DNA of 64,000 nucleotides from Hypericum androsaemum. Taxonomy: Eukaryota; Streptophyta; Magnoliopsida; Malpighiales; Hypericaceae. The position numbers were made by a program, and so were the translations under genes. Where the stretch lies: contig OZ023186.1 in the NCBI GenBank assembly GCA_963995505.1, positions 8,501,570 to 8,565,569 of the forward strand, given 5' to 3'. The notes beneath the pieces were generated by a model, which was given only the letters and a program-made list of their open reading frames with translations, had not been told where the DNA came from and made no database searches. Positions 33,058 through 45,637 of the stretch are shown here, in pieces (within the stretch, counting starts at the first letter, position 1; the number at the start of each line of letters is the position of its first letter).

Positions 33058-34300
33058 GGACAAATTACTCTCAAGTTTTTGACCTTTGGTTATCCTTCCT
33101 CTAGGATCCCTGATTTTTGAAAAATGATTGTCATGTCCCTAAGTTTTGATGATAATAGATTCTCGGATCCCTGGAGCCAAAATATTCCCTTTTCTCCTGT
33201 CAACCTCCACTTAAAATGACTAAAATGCTCCTCCCACTTAAAAACAAAAAATCTCTTCTTCCCCACTCCATCTTCTTCCCACTCCATCTTCTTTCTCCAA
33301 CTTTTAACTAAAACTCAAACCCAATCTCGAACCCTAACCTTTTTTTAATGAAAATCAAAACAACTGACCCCTTAATCTCGATTCCAGAACTGGGGAAAAC
33401 CCTAATTCTTCAATTTCGAACAACCCAGTATTAAAAAATACTCATAATGGGTCGATTTGCGTTCTTCCTCTCTTTGCTTGCTCTTGCTGGTTCTTGTTGG
33501 CGAGGTCATCATCACCAACAACGGTGCCACCATCCTCAACAAGATGGAGGTCCTCCAGCCCGCCGCTAAGATGCTCGTCGAGCTCTCCAAGTCCTAGGAT
33601 TCCGCTGCCGGAGACGGCACCACCACCGTCGTCGTCATCACCGGCGCCCTCCTTTGACAGGGCCTCTCCCTCCTCTCCTCCAGGATCCACCCCACTGTTA
33701 TCTCCGATTCCCTCCACAAGGCATCCGTGAAGGCCGTCGATGTCCTCACTGTCATGCCGTCCCCGTCGAGCTCTCCGATAGCGAGTCGCTTGTCAAGTCC
33801 TCACCGAGAAGGCGAAGAATTCGTGTGTTAGTTGTCATGGCTTCAGATCTAGTTGAGTGATTGGATATCTATACAGTGACAAGGTTGGGTTTTTAGGTTG
33901 GGGAAGATGACGAAGGTACCCATATAATTTCTTTGATTGTTCTTGGTTTTAGTTTAGGTATTTTGTTGATTTTAGTTTTGATTAGTTATTTTTTTATTCT
34001 CAGCGAAGAAGAAGAGAAAGGGAAAAGAAGAAGAAGAAGTTTAATTTTAGGTATTTTTTTATTCCCACCGAGAGGGAGGAGAGAGAGGAATAATGGAATA
34101 AGATAATCTTTGGTTTTTTAACAAAGGAGGATATTTTGGTCATTTCAAGTGGGGTTCACCGGAGAAAAAGGAATATTCCGGCTCCAAAGACTCGAGAGTT
34201 TATTATCATCAAAACTTAGGGACGGGACAATCTTTTTCCAAAAGCCGGGGATCCTAGAAAGAAGGTGATCAAAAGTCAAGGACTTAAGAGTAATTTACCC
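33058..34300. mobile_element. Pack-MULE-like element (long TIRs, 9-base target duplication)
   Basis: The element is flanked by identical 9-base duplications AATAAAATC (33049-33057 and 34301-34309), the size typical of Mutator-like elements. Terminal inverted repeats of about 190 bases start GGACAAATTACTCTCAAG at the left and GGGTAAATTACTCTTAAG at the right (reverse complement). They remain alignable through TTTTGATGATAAT and the AATATTCC motif. No transposase is present; the interior carries a GC-rich piece of a host chaperonin gene. Confidence 0.85.
33502..33803 (+). pseudogene. Captured fragment of CCT subunit delta (TCP-1 delta)
   Basis: The frame reads [20 protein letters not shown] and MLVELSKS, a stop at 33595-33597 (Gln codon position), then DSAAGDGTTTVVVITGALL with the GDGTT ATP-hydrolysis motif, a second stop at 33655-33657, IHPTVISDSLHKASVKAVD, and a one-base loss near 33753 that shifts VPVELSDSESLVKSS. 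CCT is the cytosolic ring chaperonin that folds actin and tubulin. Only about 100 of more than 500 residues are present, so it cannot form a subunit. Confidence 0.9.
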
Positions 34301-34550
34301 AATAAAATCTGTAGAGACAATAGAGATGAACACGACGGAGAATAAAATCTGTGGAAAGAACACGCTATAGCGACAACGACGAGGCACAAATTAAGCTAAC
34401 CGTCCGGCGGTAACTCCAAACCCATCAACGGCACCGTTTTGTGCACAGATTAACAACGATTCTCCCAAAACCCTAATTCCGCGGAGTGGGATAACATAAT
34501 GACCGTTTTGTGCACAGATTATCGACGGCGCCGGCTTCTCTCTCCATCCC

Positions 34551-34693
34551 GCATGGCTGAAGACGACCTCGACCGCCGGTGGGAGGCGGCATCTCCGACA
34601 GGAGTGGGAGAAGAAATGGCCGCCCGCTCTTCTCCCCCACCGCTTCCGTTGCCCGCCTTACCGAAGCCGATTCCTGCTCCTACCTTAAGTTCA
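34551..34693 (+). CDS. Hypothetical first exon
   Basis: MAEDDLDRRWEAASPTGVGE begins at an ATG after a leader-like AAACCCTAATTCCGCGG, and the frame continues through a Pro-rich stretch to LSSG at a GTACAA donor. A 20-base segment, ACCGTTTTGTGCACAGATTA, is duplicated in the leader (34431 and 34501). No downstream exon in frame was found. The family is not recognised; it is probably a truncated gene start. Confidence 0.3.
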
Positions 34694-34712
34694 GGTACAA
34701 TAGGTTCGTAAG

Positions 34713-35488
34713 GATTCAAGGGTTTTTTCCCTTTTGATTTGGGCTTCTGGGTTCCATTTGATTGATATTGGGGTCTTTCGCAGTAGGAAGCGGCTGGAGG
34801 AGGTGTTGCTGGAATTTTTTTTTCTTTGTTATTTACGGTAAACATATTGGTCGATTAATTTATTATTATTTTTTATTTTGCTATTTTTTTAAAAAGTATA
34901 TGACTCATTTATTAAAAAAAATCAATTAATCACATTCGCGAAGAATCTGAGAGTATAATAAAACTAAACTAGAAGGACAACAAAATTAGAAAATAAATAA
35001 ACTATAAAGTTCCTAACGTCTATTTTACCAAACACCAGAGTTTTAGACATAATTTTTCCAAAAATTTATGAGGGATAAAAATGAATTTTCCATTTGGACA
35101 AACATCATAGAGGGTTTGGTAACTTTTATTAACAGTTTGATTGCATCACTCAGGATAATTATAAGACCCCAAGCGTGACCTTCTTCTCCAACTCTTGGAG
35201 GCATAAGTTAACTCAGCGTGTCCTATTGGTTTTAAAATTTGAAACAACATGGAGATTGATTAGGATTTGTTTAAAAGTTTTAATTGGTTCAAAATTTCAT
35301 TTAAATAGAATTTGTTTATCGTATACTTAACTGTGACGTGCGTTCTATAAATATAGGACTACGAACTAGGAATTCCTTGACATATAATAAATTATAGAAA
35401 TTCAAAGAGTATTATTAGAGTTTCCAAACAGTACATTTCTTTCTCTCTTGCTCTATTGAATTTACAACAAAAAATGTTAATAATTTAG
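34713..35488. other. Noncoding, partly duplicated block
   Basis: About 35085-35480 matches 60474-60786, the 3' flank of peroxidase copy C. Nothing is recognised in the AT-rich part before it. Confidence 0.5.
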
Positions 35489-37324
<1,836 letters not shown>

Positions 37325-37930
37325 TATTTAGAAAACAAGAAGTTATAATTTTTTCACTAATGGGGAGGAATTCAATCTAGGAAATTTCTGATATGTTGAG
37401 ACAAATGATGTTACCTATTTTTATAGGCACTTAAAAGAGTTTTGTCTTTAGATATATAAAGAATATGGTTATTTTTTTCCACCTGGTAACCGTACAACTT
37501 TGATGGTGTTTTAAGTTAATTCTAGTTAATTAGCCTTGTTTTTGTTACAACTATGAATTCTTCGTTTTAGCCTTGTATGCAACAACTCATTAAGTAGAGA
37601 ACCCTCTCAAGATATAGTTGGAAAACTAAATAACAAACATGAAGTCAGAAATCAAGAAAGGTTAATGGTATATGATTATCTTTATTTTGTACAGTCAATT
37701 AGTCAATATAACTTTTAACTAATTCCACAACTTTATAACTTTTCGAATTTATAATTTGTCTTTAAAAAGTGGCAATGTACATAGCATTTAACCATTATTT
37801 TATCATATGTCTTTAAAACTATCCAATTTCCCATATGACTTTATTAGGTTGCTTATTGATCGTCTTAGTTTTTTTTTGCACGAGGTAAGAAGATAAGTGA
37901 TTAATGACTGGATAAGATGTGGCCATAGTA
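37325..37930. repeat. Peroxidase upstream region (shared with 45420-46680 and 62829-63340)
   Basis: Promoter-side sequence with TTTATAGGCAC and TATATAAAGAATATGG shared among the three copies. The similarity stops near 37910, where unrelated GC-rich sequence begins. Confidence 0.6.
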
Positions 37931-38057
37931 AAAAAAACAGCCCTTCCGTTCATCTTCCTCCCAGATTCCCTCCCCTCCCTCAAATCAATTTCCCCAATTT
38001 CCGCTCATCTCCGCCAAATCTTCTCTTCCTGGTTTTCACCGCGCTCCTCACCAACTT

Positions 38058-38080
38058 GGGGGGGGGGGGGGGGGGGGGGG
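38058..38080. repeat. Homopolymer of 23 G
   Basis: An unbroken G run at the edge of the GC-rich relic. The true length in the genome may differ because such runs are error-prone in sequencing. Confidence 0.8.
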
Positions 38081-39108
38081 CGGTGGCTTTTTTCAGCAAC
38101 ATTGCTCGGTGGTGGATGCCTTCGTAGCTTTCTGTTAGGAATTTGCGGTTTGGCTTCGTAAGGGTTCCTCCAGATGTGGATGTCGACTCGCTTATTCTCA
38201 AGATCAGAGGTTCTCGGGTGGAGAACAATCGTCTATTTTTGTCTAAGGCGAAGTTTGCTAGGGGCGTTAGCAAGGCTGGTGTGCCTCCTCAGGTGGTCCA
38301 ACACTTAGCCGCGGGTCCTCAACCTCCTAGCCCGACGGCGGCTTCCTCTCCACCCCAAGCATGCTGTGCTCTTTCCGGGACGTTCGTCCTTAACCTCTGG
38401 AGGGTTCCCCCCTCCCCAGAGCGGCTTCTCCAAAGCGATGCGGCTTCTCTCCTTGCCGTAGGTCGTTCGTGTTCGATCGAGAATTCGCAGGTATGGGTTG
38501 CCTCTCTGAAGCCCTTGTTCGTTCGTTCTTGATTTTGTGGTCAGGTTTGTTGCGTGTTGTTGTCAGTTGTCTCGCTCTAGGCTCGGATGCCCCCTGTTCG
38601 GAGGCCTGCCATGTCCCGCCCGTTGCTCCTTTGGCGGTTGATCTACAACCCTCTTTGGCTGTAGCGGGGTCAACTGTTGTGGATCATTTTGGTGTTGCAG
38701 GGGTTGTGCAGCCGATTCTTCGCTCCGAGGCCTCTGTGGCTTCGGAACCTTCGGTGGTTGTTGCAGGTTCTTCGGGTGGTGTCTCTCTTGATCGCGGGCT
38801 GCCTGGCGCCCCTGGGCTCCCCTGCTAATCTATTGAGGCTTGCTCAAGTTGGTTTAGACAAGTGGTTTGATCAGAATCTGTGTGATGCTTGGGGTGGGGA
38901 TTCTAGTATGGTGTCATTGCCTGGCGTCGAGTCGGTTTCAGTGCCCTGAGTGGAGGTTCCTAGTATGGTGTCATTGCCTTGCGGTGCCGTACGTAAGCAG
39001 GGTCATTTGTGGCCTTTTCCGAACCCGACTCGTTCAAGTAGCCATGTGCGAAGGCCTACAGAGAAGGCTGCAGCTCTAATGATGTTTTTGATGAAAAAAC
39101 TGAAGATC

Positions 39109-39657
39109 TAGGGATGGCAATGGGCAGGATCCGGATAGGATCCAGATTCTTACCCTCTTTTTGAATGGTGGATCCAGATCCTTACCCTTATCCTCTTTAC
39201 AAAAAAGGATTCGGGCAGGATCTAGGTCTCAAAAAACCGGGTAGGATCAGGGCGACCCGCGGATCTGTATTTTTATTTTAAATATTTACTTTTTAAAAAT
39301 TAAATTATCTTTTGATAATTTTTAAATAGTAATGGGACATTTGTATTCATTAAATAAATTAATACAAATAAACCAAACAAACAAATTCAAAAAAATTAAA
39401 GTCGGGTAAACTAAAATTGAGAATTTGGTATTATGTCTAATAATTAATATACATATATATTATTTTAATATTAATTTAAAAAATTAGGGTAGGATCAGGG
39501 CACGATCCTATAGATCCATATCCATGCCCTCATCTTTTTAAAATATCAGGATCCGGGCAGGATCAGGGTCTAAACCCGGTCAAAGTCAACGGATCTTAGA
39601 CCCTTCGGGTCTAGATCAGGGTAAACCCTCAGGATAAGGGTCTAATTGCCATCTCTA
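39109..39657. mobile_element. Non-autonomous hAT element, first copy
   Basis: Ends TAGGGATGGCAATG and, at the right, ATTGCCATCTCTA. Flanked by exact 8-base duplications TGAAGATC (39101-39108 and 39658-39665), as expected for hAT. The GC-richer subterminal arms (GGATCC, GGGTAGGATCAGG) are inverted around an AT-rich centre. It has no transposase. Confidence 0.9.
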
Positions 39658-39850
39658 TGAAGATCATATCGCCTAAGCCTAAGGCGGCACCTCCTTTAAG
39701 GTCATTAATCTCGGCTTTGGATGTTCAAGATGAGGCGACTCAAGTAGAGGTCTCTTCGGAGGCATGGCGGCTGGCCGTTGTGATGGGCATCTCTTTGGAG
39801 GAGGATACGTCTAAGATTCTCCATCTAATCAAAGATGCAGCCCAAGGATC

Positions 39851-40104
39851 GTGGTGCTTTGATCCTCCTTGATCTGCTCTTGCGTGGTGGAGTGCTTGAA
39901 TAATGTCCTGCTGTACCCGTTGCGCCATCTCCTCAGTCGAAGCAGTTTTGGGCAACCAATATTTGTCCTCCATCGAATACCTGCAAAGCCACTGATCCAG
40001 CTCAAGGTTATCCCTAAAATGAGGCGTGGCCTAATCTCCAACTGATAATTCGCCTCTGGCCACACCCTCTTCTTCACCCTCCCACCAAACCCTCTGCTAT
40101 TTTG
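39851..40104. other. No gene recognised
   Basis: Minus-strand frames (for example MEDKYWLPKTASTEEMAQ) look compositionally coding but match nothing I know. Possibly further retroelement relic. Confidence 0.25.
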
Positions 40105-40590
40105 ATAAGAAGATCATTAACCCCCTTCGAGTTCGCCTCCCTCTCCAAAATGAACCCCTCCTCGATTCCATCCATTTTTCATGCCCCAAGATCCGCCACT
40201 CCTGCAATGAATTACTACTTAAAGGTTATCGCCATTCCCCCTCCCCTGGTCGCCTCTACCAAGTTTTTAACCATACCACCAACCAGTTAACCACCCTCCG
40301 AGTCCATTCCCTTCGGACAGCCTCAAGTTCTCCGGGATTTCCTTGACTTTCGACCCTCGTATGTCACCTTTCTATAAAGTGGTTGGTGTCAGCGTCAATT
40401 GCAGGTCCTCGTTCCAGATACAAATCTATGTCTACTCTTAGGTAATCTTGGAATGGTGGGCTTCGGGACCTCCTTTAGTCACGTTCAATACTCTGTGTTT
40501 CAATGAGGGCATCAGTTGCTATGGGGCTGTCGACTGGGTCAACATCTTAGGGATGGCTTCTGATTCGACATAAATCTAGAACGTCGCGAC
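40105..40590 (+). pseudogene. F-box-associated protein fragment (middle part)
   Basis: Across three frames the plus strand reads SCNELLLKGYRHSPSPGRLY, then VFNHTTNQLTTL, GISLTFDPRMSPFYKVVGVS, a stop, and FNEGISCYGAVDWVNILG. This order (CNGLLL, NPTTNQ, LAFDP.SPFYKVV, GA.HWVN) is the plant F-box-associated beta-propeller-like region. It fits upstream of the C-terminal pieces at 1-261 and 51089-51505. No F-box is present. Confidence 0.7.
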
Positions 40591-40749
40591 ATCTTGAGTA
40601 AATTCCTAAGATTGATTAGATAATGTACAACTGTATGAACACTTAAATACATAGGCAACTAATCACTAAAATTATAGAAATTAGGATGAACATACAGAAA
40701 GTTCTGTATTAGTGCCAAATTGACAAGAAATCTACTAGCTCAACAATGT

Positions 40750-41604
40750 AGGATTTTTGCCCAATATGGTGTTACTATACAAATTTATTTACCAATATGG
40801 TGTTACTGTTTAAAAAATTCCCAAAATGGTGTTTCTTTCTCAGGTCGAAAAAGGGAGTGTAGGTCGAAATTTTTTTTCGACCTGGGACCAAACCAAAATT
40901 TTTTTTTGACTTCCGTAGTTGAAAGAATATTTTCGACCTGGGACCAAAATCAAAAAAAAATTTCAACCTGGGACCATTATTGTACTGTAGCAATAGAAAC
41001 GCGTACTGTAGCAATAGTAAACGGGACTGTAGCAATAGTAAAAAGGGACTGTAGCAACGAAAATGGAAAAAAACTTACAAAGATAATGTAAAGTACCCTG
41101 TAGCAACATTATTTTTGTTAAGATAATAAAAAATTCAAAAATTGGTCTTAAATCTAAGACCCATTTTTCGAGTTTTTTAGATTTTTTTTATTATTTTAAC
41201 AAAATTAATGGTGCTACAATACAATTTTTTTCAAAAATAGAAGAAGAATGTAAGACCCATTTTTAAATTTTTTTTAGATTGTTCATTATTTTAACAAAAA
41301 TAAAAGTGCTATAGTACGAAAATTTTGAAAAATAGAAGAAGAATCTAAGACCAATTTTTTGAGTTTTTTTAGATATTTTATTATTTTAACAAAAATAATG
41401 GTACAACAGTACGAAAATTTGTAAAAATAGAAGAATCTAAGAAAAATAATGGTACAACAGGTCGAAATTTTTTTTCGATTTTTGTCCCAAGTTGAAAAAA
41501 TATTTCAATACGAGGAGAGAAAAACACCATATCCAAAATTTTTTCAATAATAACACCATTTTGGGGATAAAGTTGTACTGTAGTAGCATTTTAGGCAAAA
41601 ACCC
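40750..41604. mobile_element. Mutator-like TIR element, non-autonomous
   Basis: Inverted ends AGGATTTTTGCCCAATATGG and (reverse complement) GGGTTTTTGCCTAAAATGCT. Flank repeat ACAATGT (40743-40749 and 41605-41611). The paralogous site near 63670 reads CAACAATGTACAAATTTTCAG without the insert. The interior has repeated ACTGTAGCAA motifs and about three diverged copies of a 115-base unit containing ATCTAAGACCCATTTTT (41140-41440). Confidence 0.75.
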
Positions 41605-41997
41605 ACAATGTGCAAGCTTTCAGCCACAGAACCAAGAACAAAAACTGAAGAAAACTAAATACAAACTTACCTTTGGAATTGATCGAGAATATAATATGCA
41701 TGTATAGCTGGTTCCATTTTCACTTTTGTTGTTTGTCATTAATGATATAGGAAAACCATTCACAGAGTGCATTTATTTTCTTGAAATTTTGTACTACAAA
41801 TTAGTTGTTTGACCCTTAGACATTTCTTAACCCTTAGACGTTTTCATTTATATATATTTTAAAAAAGTCTTAAGGGTTAAACAAATTACTAATTGTACTC
41901 TATGAGGTACATAGTAATCATTATTCCATTTTTTAATCATCACATCACTATTTAAGCTTTGAACTTTGATCCAAATATAAACTGACCTTTCTTTGTC

Positions 41998-42755
41998 TGC
42001 ATGGAAAATTGATCTTAGTTAGTAGGCAAGGTTATATTCATCAAGTTAGGAGCTCATTCAATTATCTGTTGTTGGTGTCGCGTGAGATGGGGTCTCTGAC
42101 CACTTATCATGTTGTGAACCTTTTTACGAAGGAACAAGTCGAGCTTCCCTTGTGCGATTCGCCAGGTATACCTCCGGATGAATCTCACTACGTGGGTTTT
42201 ATTTGTGAACCCTTCTACCGACGAGGTGCGAGACATCTTGATCTCAATCCCAGCTATCGGTACAGAGTTGTTCAAATCATGTACAATGGAGTTGGAACTT
42301 ATAGTATTTTGACGTACTGTTCCGAGACAAAGCAATGGGACGTGTTGAGTGGCTTGGATCCTAATGAATATCAATGTCATAGTTATGTTGTGGCACACGG
42401 GAGAAAACTCTATTAGTTGAACTTGCCAGAGAAAATTATCGTTTACGATCCATTTGTTGCAACCGGCGGACCACGGTTCAATTTTCTCCGCTTTGACAAA
42501 GCTCCAACGTGGGTTGGCTGTATTAATTTTCGGCTGGTAGAATCACAAGGGTCGCTTCTCATGATACAGCTGATAAAAGAAGAGCAAGATCGATACGTTT
42601 TGATCTGGAAGCTGAAAGAAGGAGACGGACATGGCAACGACGAGTCATTTTGTTTCGAACGTAGAGTTATGATAGACCCTATCACTCCTCTGAGCAGCCC
42701 AAAAATTAGAGATTCATCGGGGCAAAAGCTCCTCTTTTCTACTTTAATTGGATAA
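41998..42755 (+). pseudogene. F-box-associated domain protein, one internal stop
   Basis: One continuous frame with a single TAG at 42414-42416. Before it: LHGKLILVSRQGYIHQV, TYHVVNLFTKEQVELPL, YRVVQIMY and CSETKQWDVLSGL, then VVAHGRKLY*LNLPEKIIVYDP. After it: FNFLRFDKAPTWVGCINFRL, VLIWKLKEGDG and FSTLIG. The pattern (substrate-adaptor F-box family, C-terminal region) is clear, but no F-box lies upstream. The stop probably replaces a Trp codon (TGG to TAG). Apart from the stop the frame is clean, which suggests recent inactivation or an alternative short product. Confidence 0.65.
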
Positions 42756-44098
42756 AAATGACGTGGTTAGCGACATCCTGTTCCAATGGTAAGTATTTAT
42801 TTTTATTTTCTTGTTCTTAAAAAGATTTCTTGGTCTTCATCGCGTCAGGCTAAAAAAATGGGCAATTCAGTTGACTTGCTTGAGTTCTTTTTGTGTGGAA
42901 GACTTGCTTCAATTCTAAATGGATGACATGTGATCTATTTGCCGAAATCTACTTCTGTTTTGGATCGGTGTCCAACAAGTTTGATGTACCTTATGTGGGT
43001 CCAAAGGTTGATCCCGCAGCGGTTTATCTCACCTCAGATCCCGCAACAGTTGATCTCACCTCGGATCCTGCATCATGTGATATCACTTACCACTGATCTA
43101 TAGGTAAAGAGTGGCTGTGTGCTTACCACTTTTTATTATTATTACGCTGCATACCTACTTTTCAAAAAAGTGATTGATTATGTTTACCCCGTTTGCAGAT
43201 GAGAGGGACACTGCTATGCAATTTGTATCAAAAGTCGTCATTCTGTAACGTCAAGGAAAAAAGATTCTTTACTTTAAGGTGACGTAGTAGAAATGATGTT
43301 AATAATATCGCACTGCTACAAATTTGGTATACTTTCCCTTATGATGCAACATCAAGAGAAGACTTTTCTTTCTTTTTCTGATTAGTTCGGTTACAAAATG
43401 TGTTTTCCTTTTTCGTATTGGTGGGCTCAATTCAAATAAAAATGCACTCGAATTGCATATACGCAACTTCGGAATGTACGAGAATAACTCAATTTGCACA
43501 TAAACTCAGCTTCAGGACTGCAATTGCTACTGACGGATCGTAAATTATTCTCCTTTTTTGAGAATTTCTAAGACATGCGGTACTCAACTTGTACTTATTC
43601 ATATATTAAATTCAATGTCGTATCTACTAATGACTAAACAATCTCCTTTGTCGAAACACACAAAAGTTGTACTGTATTGTGGTATGTCATAAACCGAGTT
43701 AGTGTAATTTTCTCATTAGCTCTGGAATGATTCGATAAATACATGCAATACAACAAGTGGAGTAGGGAAACAATAGACAATTACTCCTTGATGTTGTGCT
43801 ATTGCCGCCACGCCACCGATTGAGCTTTGCGCTAATGTGTCCTGCGGCATGATCTTGGCAGAACAGTTGAACGACTGAGCTCTCTTGGCAGCTCGAGATC
43901 AGCTATAGGATGTATCGGTGCAAGTCCAACAAGTAGCGTGGCGACGACAGCTCCTTGGCAAAGAGAGAGAAATGAGAGAAGGAGAGGAAAAGGACGAGGA
44001 AGAGAGAAACATTAAAAAAATTATCAACATAATTTTGAAAAAATCTTATGTATTTTGTGTTTGTGTTATGAAAATTATCAACATTTTATATTTTAAAG
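42756..44098. other. Noncoding; short 27-base repeat at 43010-43092
   Basis: Three imperfect 27-base units containing GATCCCGCA and TTGATCTCACCTC lie at 43010-43092. Otherwise no gene is recognised. From about 44010 the sequence is intron 3 of the OB-fold gene copy. Confidence 0.4.
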
Positions 44099-44340
44099 GA
44101 TCCACTCTACCGGAACTATTGACGCTGGATGTGTGTTGTTGCTTAAAAATGTGAGCATCTCTTTTTATTATCCTTTGTAACTCAATAATTTTGGATATTT
44201 TTTGATTGATTTATGTGCTTCTTTATCAGGTAAAAGTGGACTCTAACCCTATTCGGAATAACAAATTTCTTGTGATTACTAATGAGAATGTGATCAAAGT
44301 GTTCAAGAAAGATGGTGGTACTACTTCGTCAACAATTTAG
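44099..44340 (+). pseudogene. OB-fold (HROB-like) gene, truncated copy: exons 4 and 5
   Basis: Exon 4 (44099 on) retains STGTIDAGCVLLLKN but has lost 29 bases after GATCC relative to 54953-55033. Exon 5 (44230-44340) reads VKVDSNPIRNNKFLVITNEN through STI and a stop, same length as the parent. Exons 1-3 are absent; sequence before about 44010 is unrelated. At 44395 the parent's 3' flank switches to the shared block. Confidence 0.8.
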
Positions 44341-44394
44341 TCTTATCATGTGTTGTTGTTATTCAAGATGTAATCGACCTTATGCAATTTTACA

Positions 44395-44660
44395 TTATGC
44401 ACTTGCTGTATCCTTTCCATCTAAACTTGTTATAGGAGATCTGATCATGTGTGATGTTTATTGCAATGTCAGGCATGTCTGTGTTCATTTTGCTTGATGA
44501 TGACTCTTTTGTTACTGAAGCTTTTATGAATTTTTGCCAGAAACAAGAAACTAATATTAAGCTACAGACTTGTTGAGTTCACGGTGTATAGCATACTTGG
44601 TTTTGAAGTATACAGAGTTGCTGCAGCCATCGGGATTCAGTGTATTCACACATGCAGCTA
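44395..44660. repeat. Shared block, third copy
   Basis: From TATCCTTTCCATC onward this matches 737-930 and 51985-52222 (the LLDEDSFVTEA-coding piece is present as LLDDDSFVTEA and interrupted). It is followed directly by peroxidase intron 2, as at 930. Confidence 0.7.
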
Positions 44661-45416
44661 TTAGACTTATGATATTTGAACCAATTATATTTGTGTGTGT
44701 ATGGAAAATTTCACATGGAACTTAAAATGATATAGCAAACATTAGACATCAGGGATTGGTGAATACTAACATACAGTTAATTTCTTGTTTCAAATTGAGT
44801 TCATTTCCATCTGTTATGGCATACATAAGTTATAAATAAAATTAGTGATGATCATAATTGTAAGTTTAAAGGTTTAGTTGATTTGAAAAGAATTATTTTT
44901 TGACAACTTACAATATTAAAAAAATCTCGTGGAGCAACGGCCAATATATCAGCACATGATTCAAGTCCAGGATATGCTTGTTCTAAGTGATATTTAATCT
45001 CATCCACAACCTCAAATCCTCCTAGTGGATTATTGTTTGGACCTCAATGTTTCTCTCCTTTCATGGTAGATGTATCATCCAATAATACTGATCCATCACA
45101 ACCCTGATTTAAACCATAAGATAAGAGAAAATAATTAGATTTTGTATTGATGAAAAATTTGTACATATTCAACCAAATAATTACACAATGACCATAACAT
45201 ACTTTATATATCTATCATTTTTCAAGGGATCCAAAAAATATATATTGGAAAGTTGCGGGGATGAAAAACTCTTACATTAACAAAAAAATCGTGAAAATAG
45301 AGACGTAGTAATGAGGAGAGCTTGGGTAGAAGATTTTTTAATAGAAATTTGGTGTTAATTTACCATTCACAAAAGCAAACAAGAAGAAAGACAAAAAGAA
45401 AATCGAGGAGATCATT
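44661..45416 (-). pseudogene. Class III peroxidase, copy B (exons 1-2 only)
   Basis: Minus strand. Intron 2 at 44661-44925, then exon 2 at about 44926-45107 ([31 protein letters not shown]). The Cys of ACPG is Tyr and an insertion of A's breaks the 3' end. Exon 1 at about 45270-45416 reads [20 protein letters not shown], hits a stop in NFY*KIF and has lost the segment with the distal His and Arg. Exons 3 and 4 are missing. This is a clear relic of the copy A/C family. Confidence 0.85.
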
Positions 45417-45637
45417 TTATAGCAAATAAGAAGACACAATATTTTAGTGGAAGGGGAGGAATCCAACGTAGAAAATTTGTGCTATGTTGAGAGAAATGAT
45501 GTTACCTATTTTTATAGGCACCGACAAGAGTTTTGTCTTTAGATATATAAAGAATATGGTTATTTTTTCTACCTGGTAATCGTACAACTTTGATGGTGTT
45601 GTAGGCTAATTCGAGTTAATTAGCCTTGTTTTTTTGA

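Larger units (their letters stand above)
37931..39850 (+). mobile_element. Degenerate LINE ORF1-like relic
   Basis: Frames include LRFGFVRVPPDVDVDSL and IRGSRVENNRLFLSKAKFAR (RRM-like, as in plant L1 ORF1), then Pro-rich and low-complexity sequence. Near the end KPKAAPPLRSLISALD runs on to SSEAWRLAVVMGISLE. Many shifts separate the pieces. A hAT element interrupts it at 39109. Assignment to ORF1 rests on the RRM-like run and its resemblance to that type. It could be another GC-rich gene relic. Confidence 0.35.

Noticed and set aside
33442..33717. Minus-strand Gly/Asp-rich ORF
   Set aside because: It is the antisense shadow of the captured CCT-delta fragment.
40775..41091. ORFs on both strands in the TIR element
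   Set aside because: They consist of low-complexity translations of repeated CTGTAGCAA and CGACCTGGGACC motifs. No transposase motif is present.
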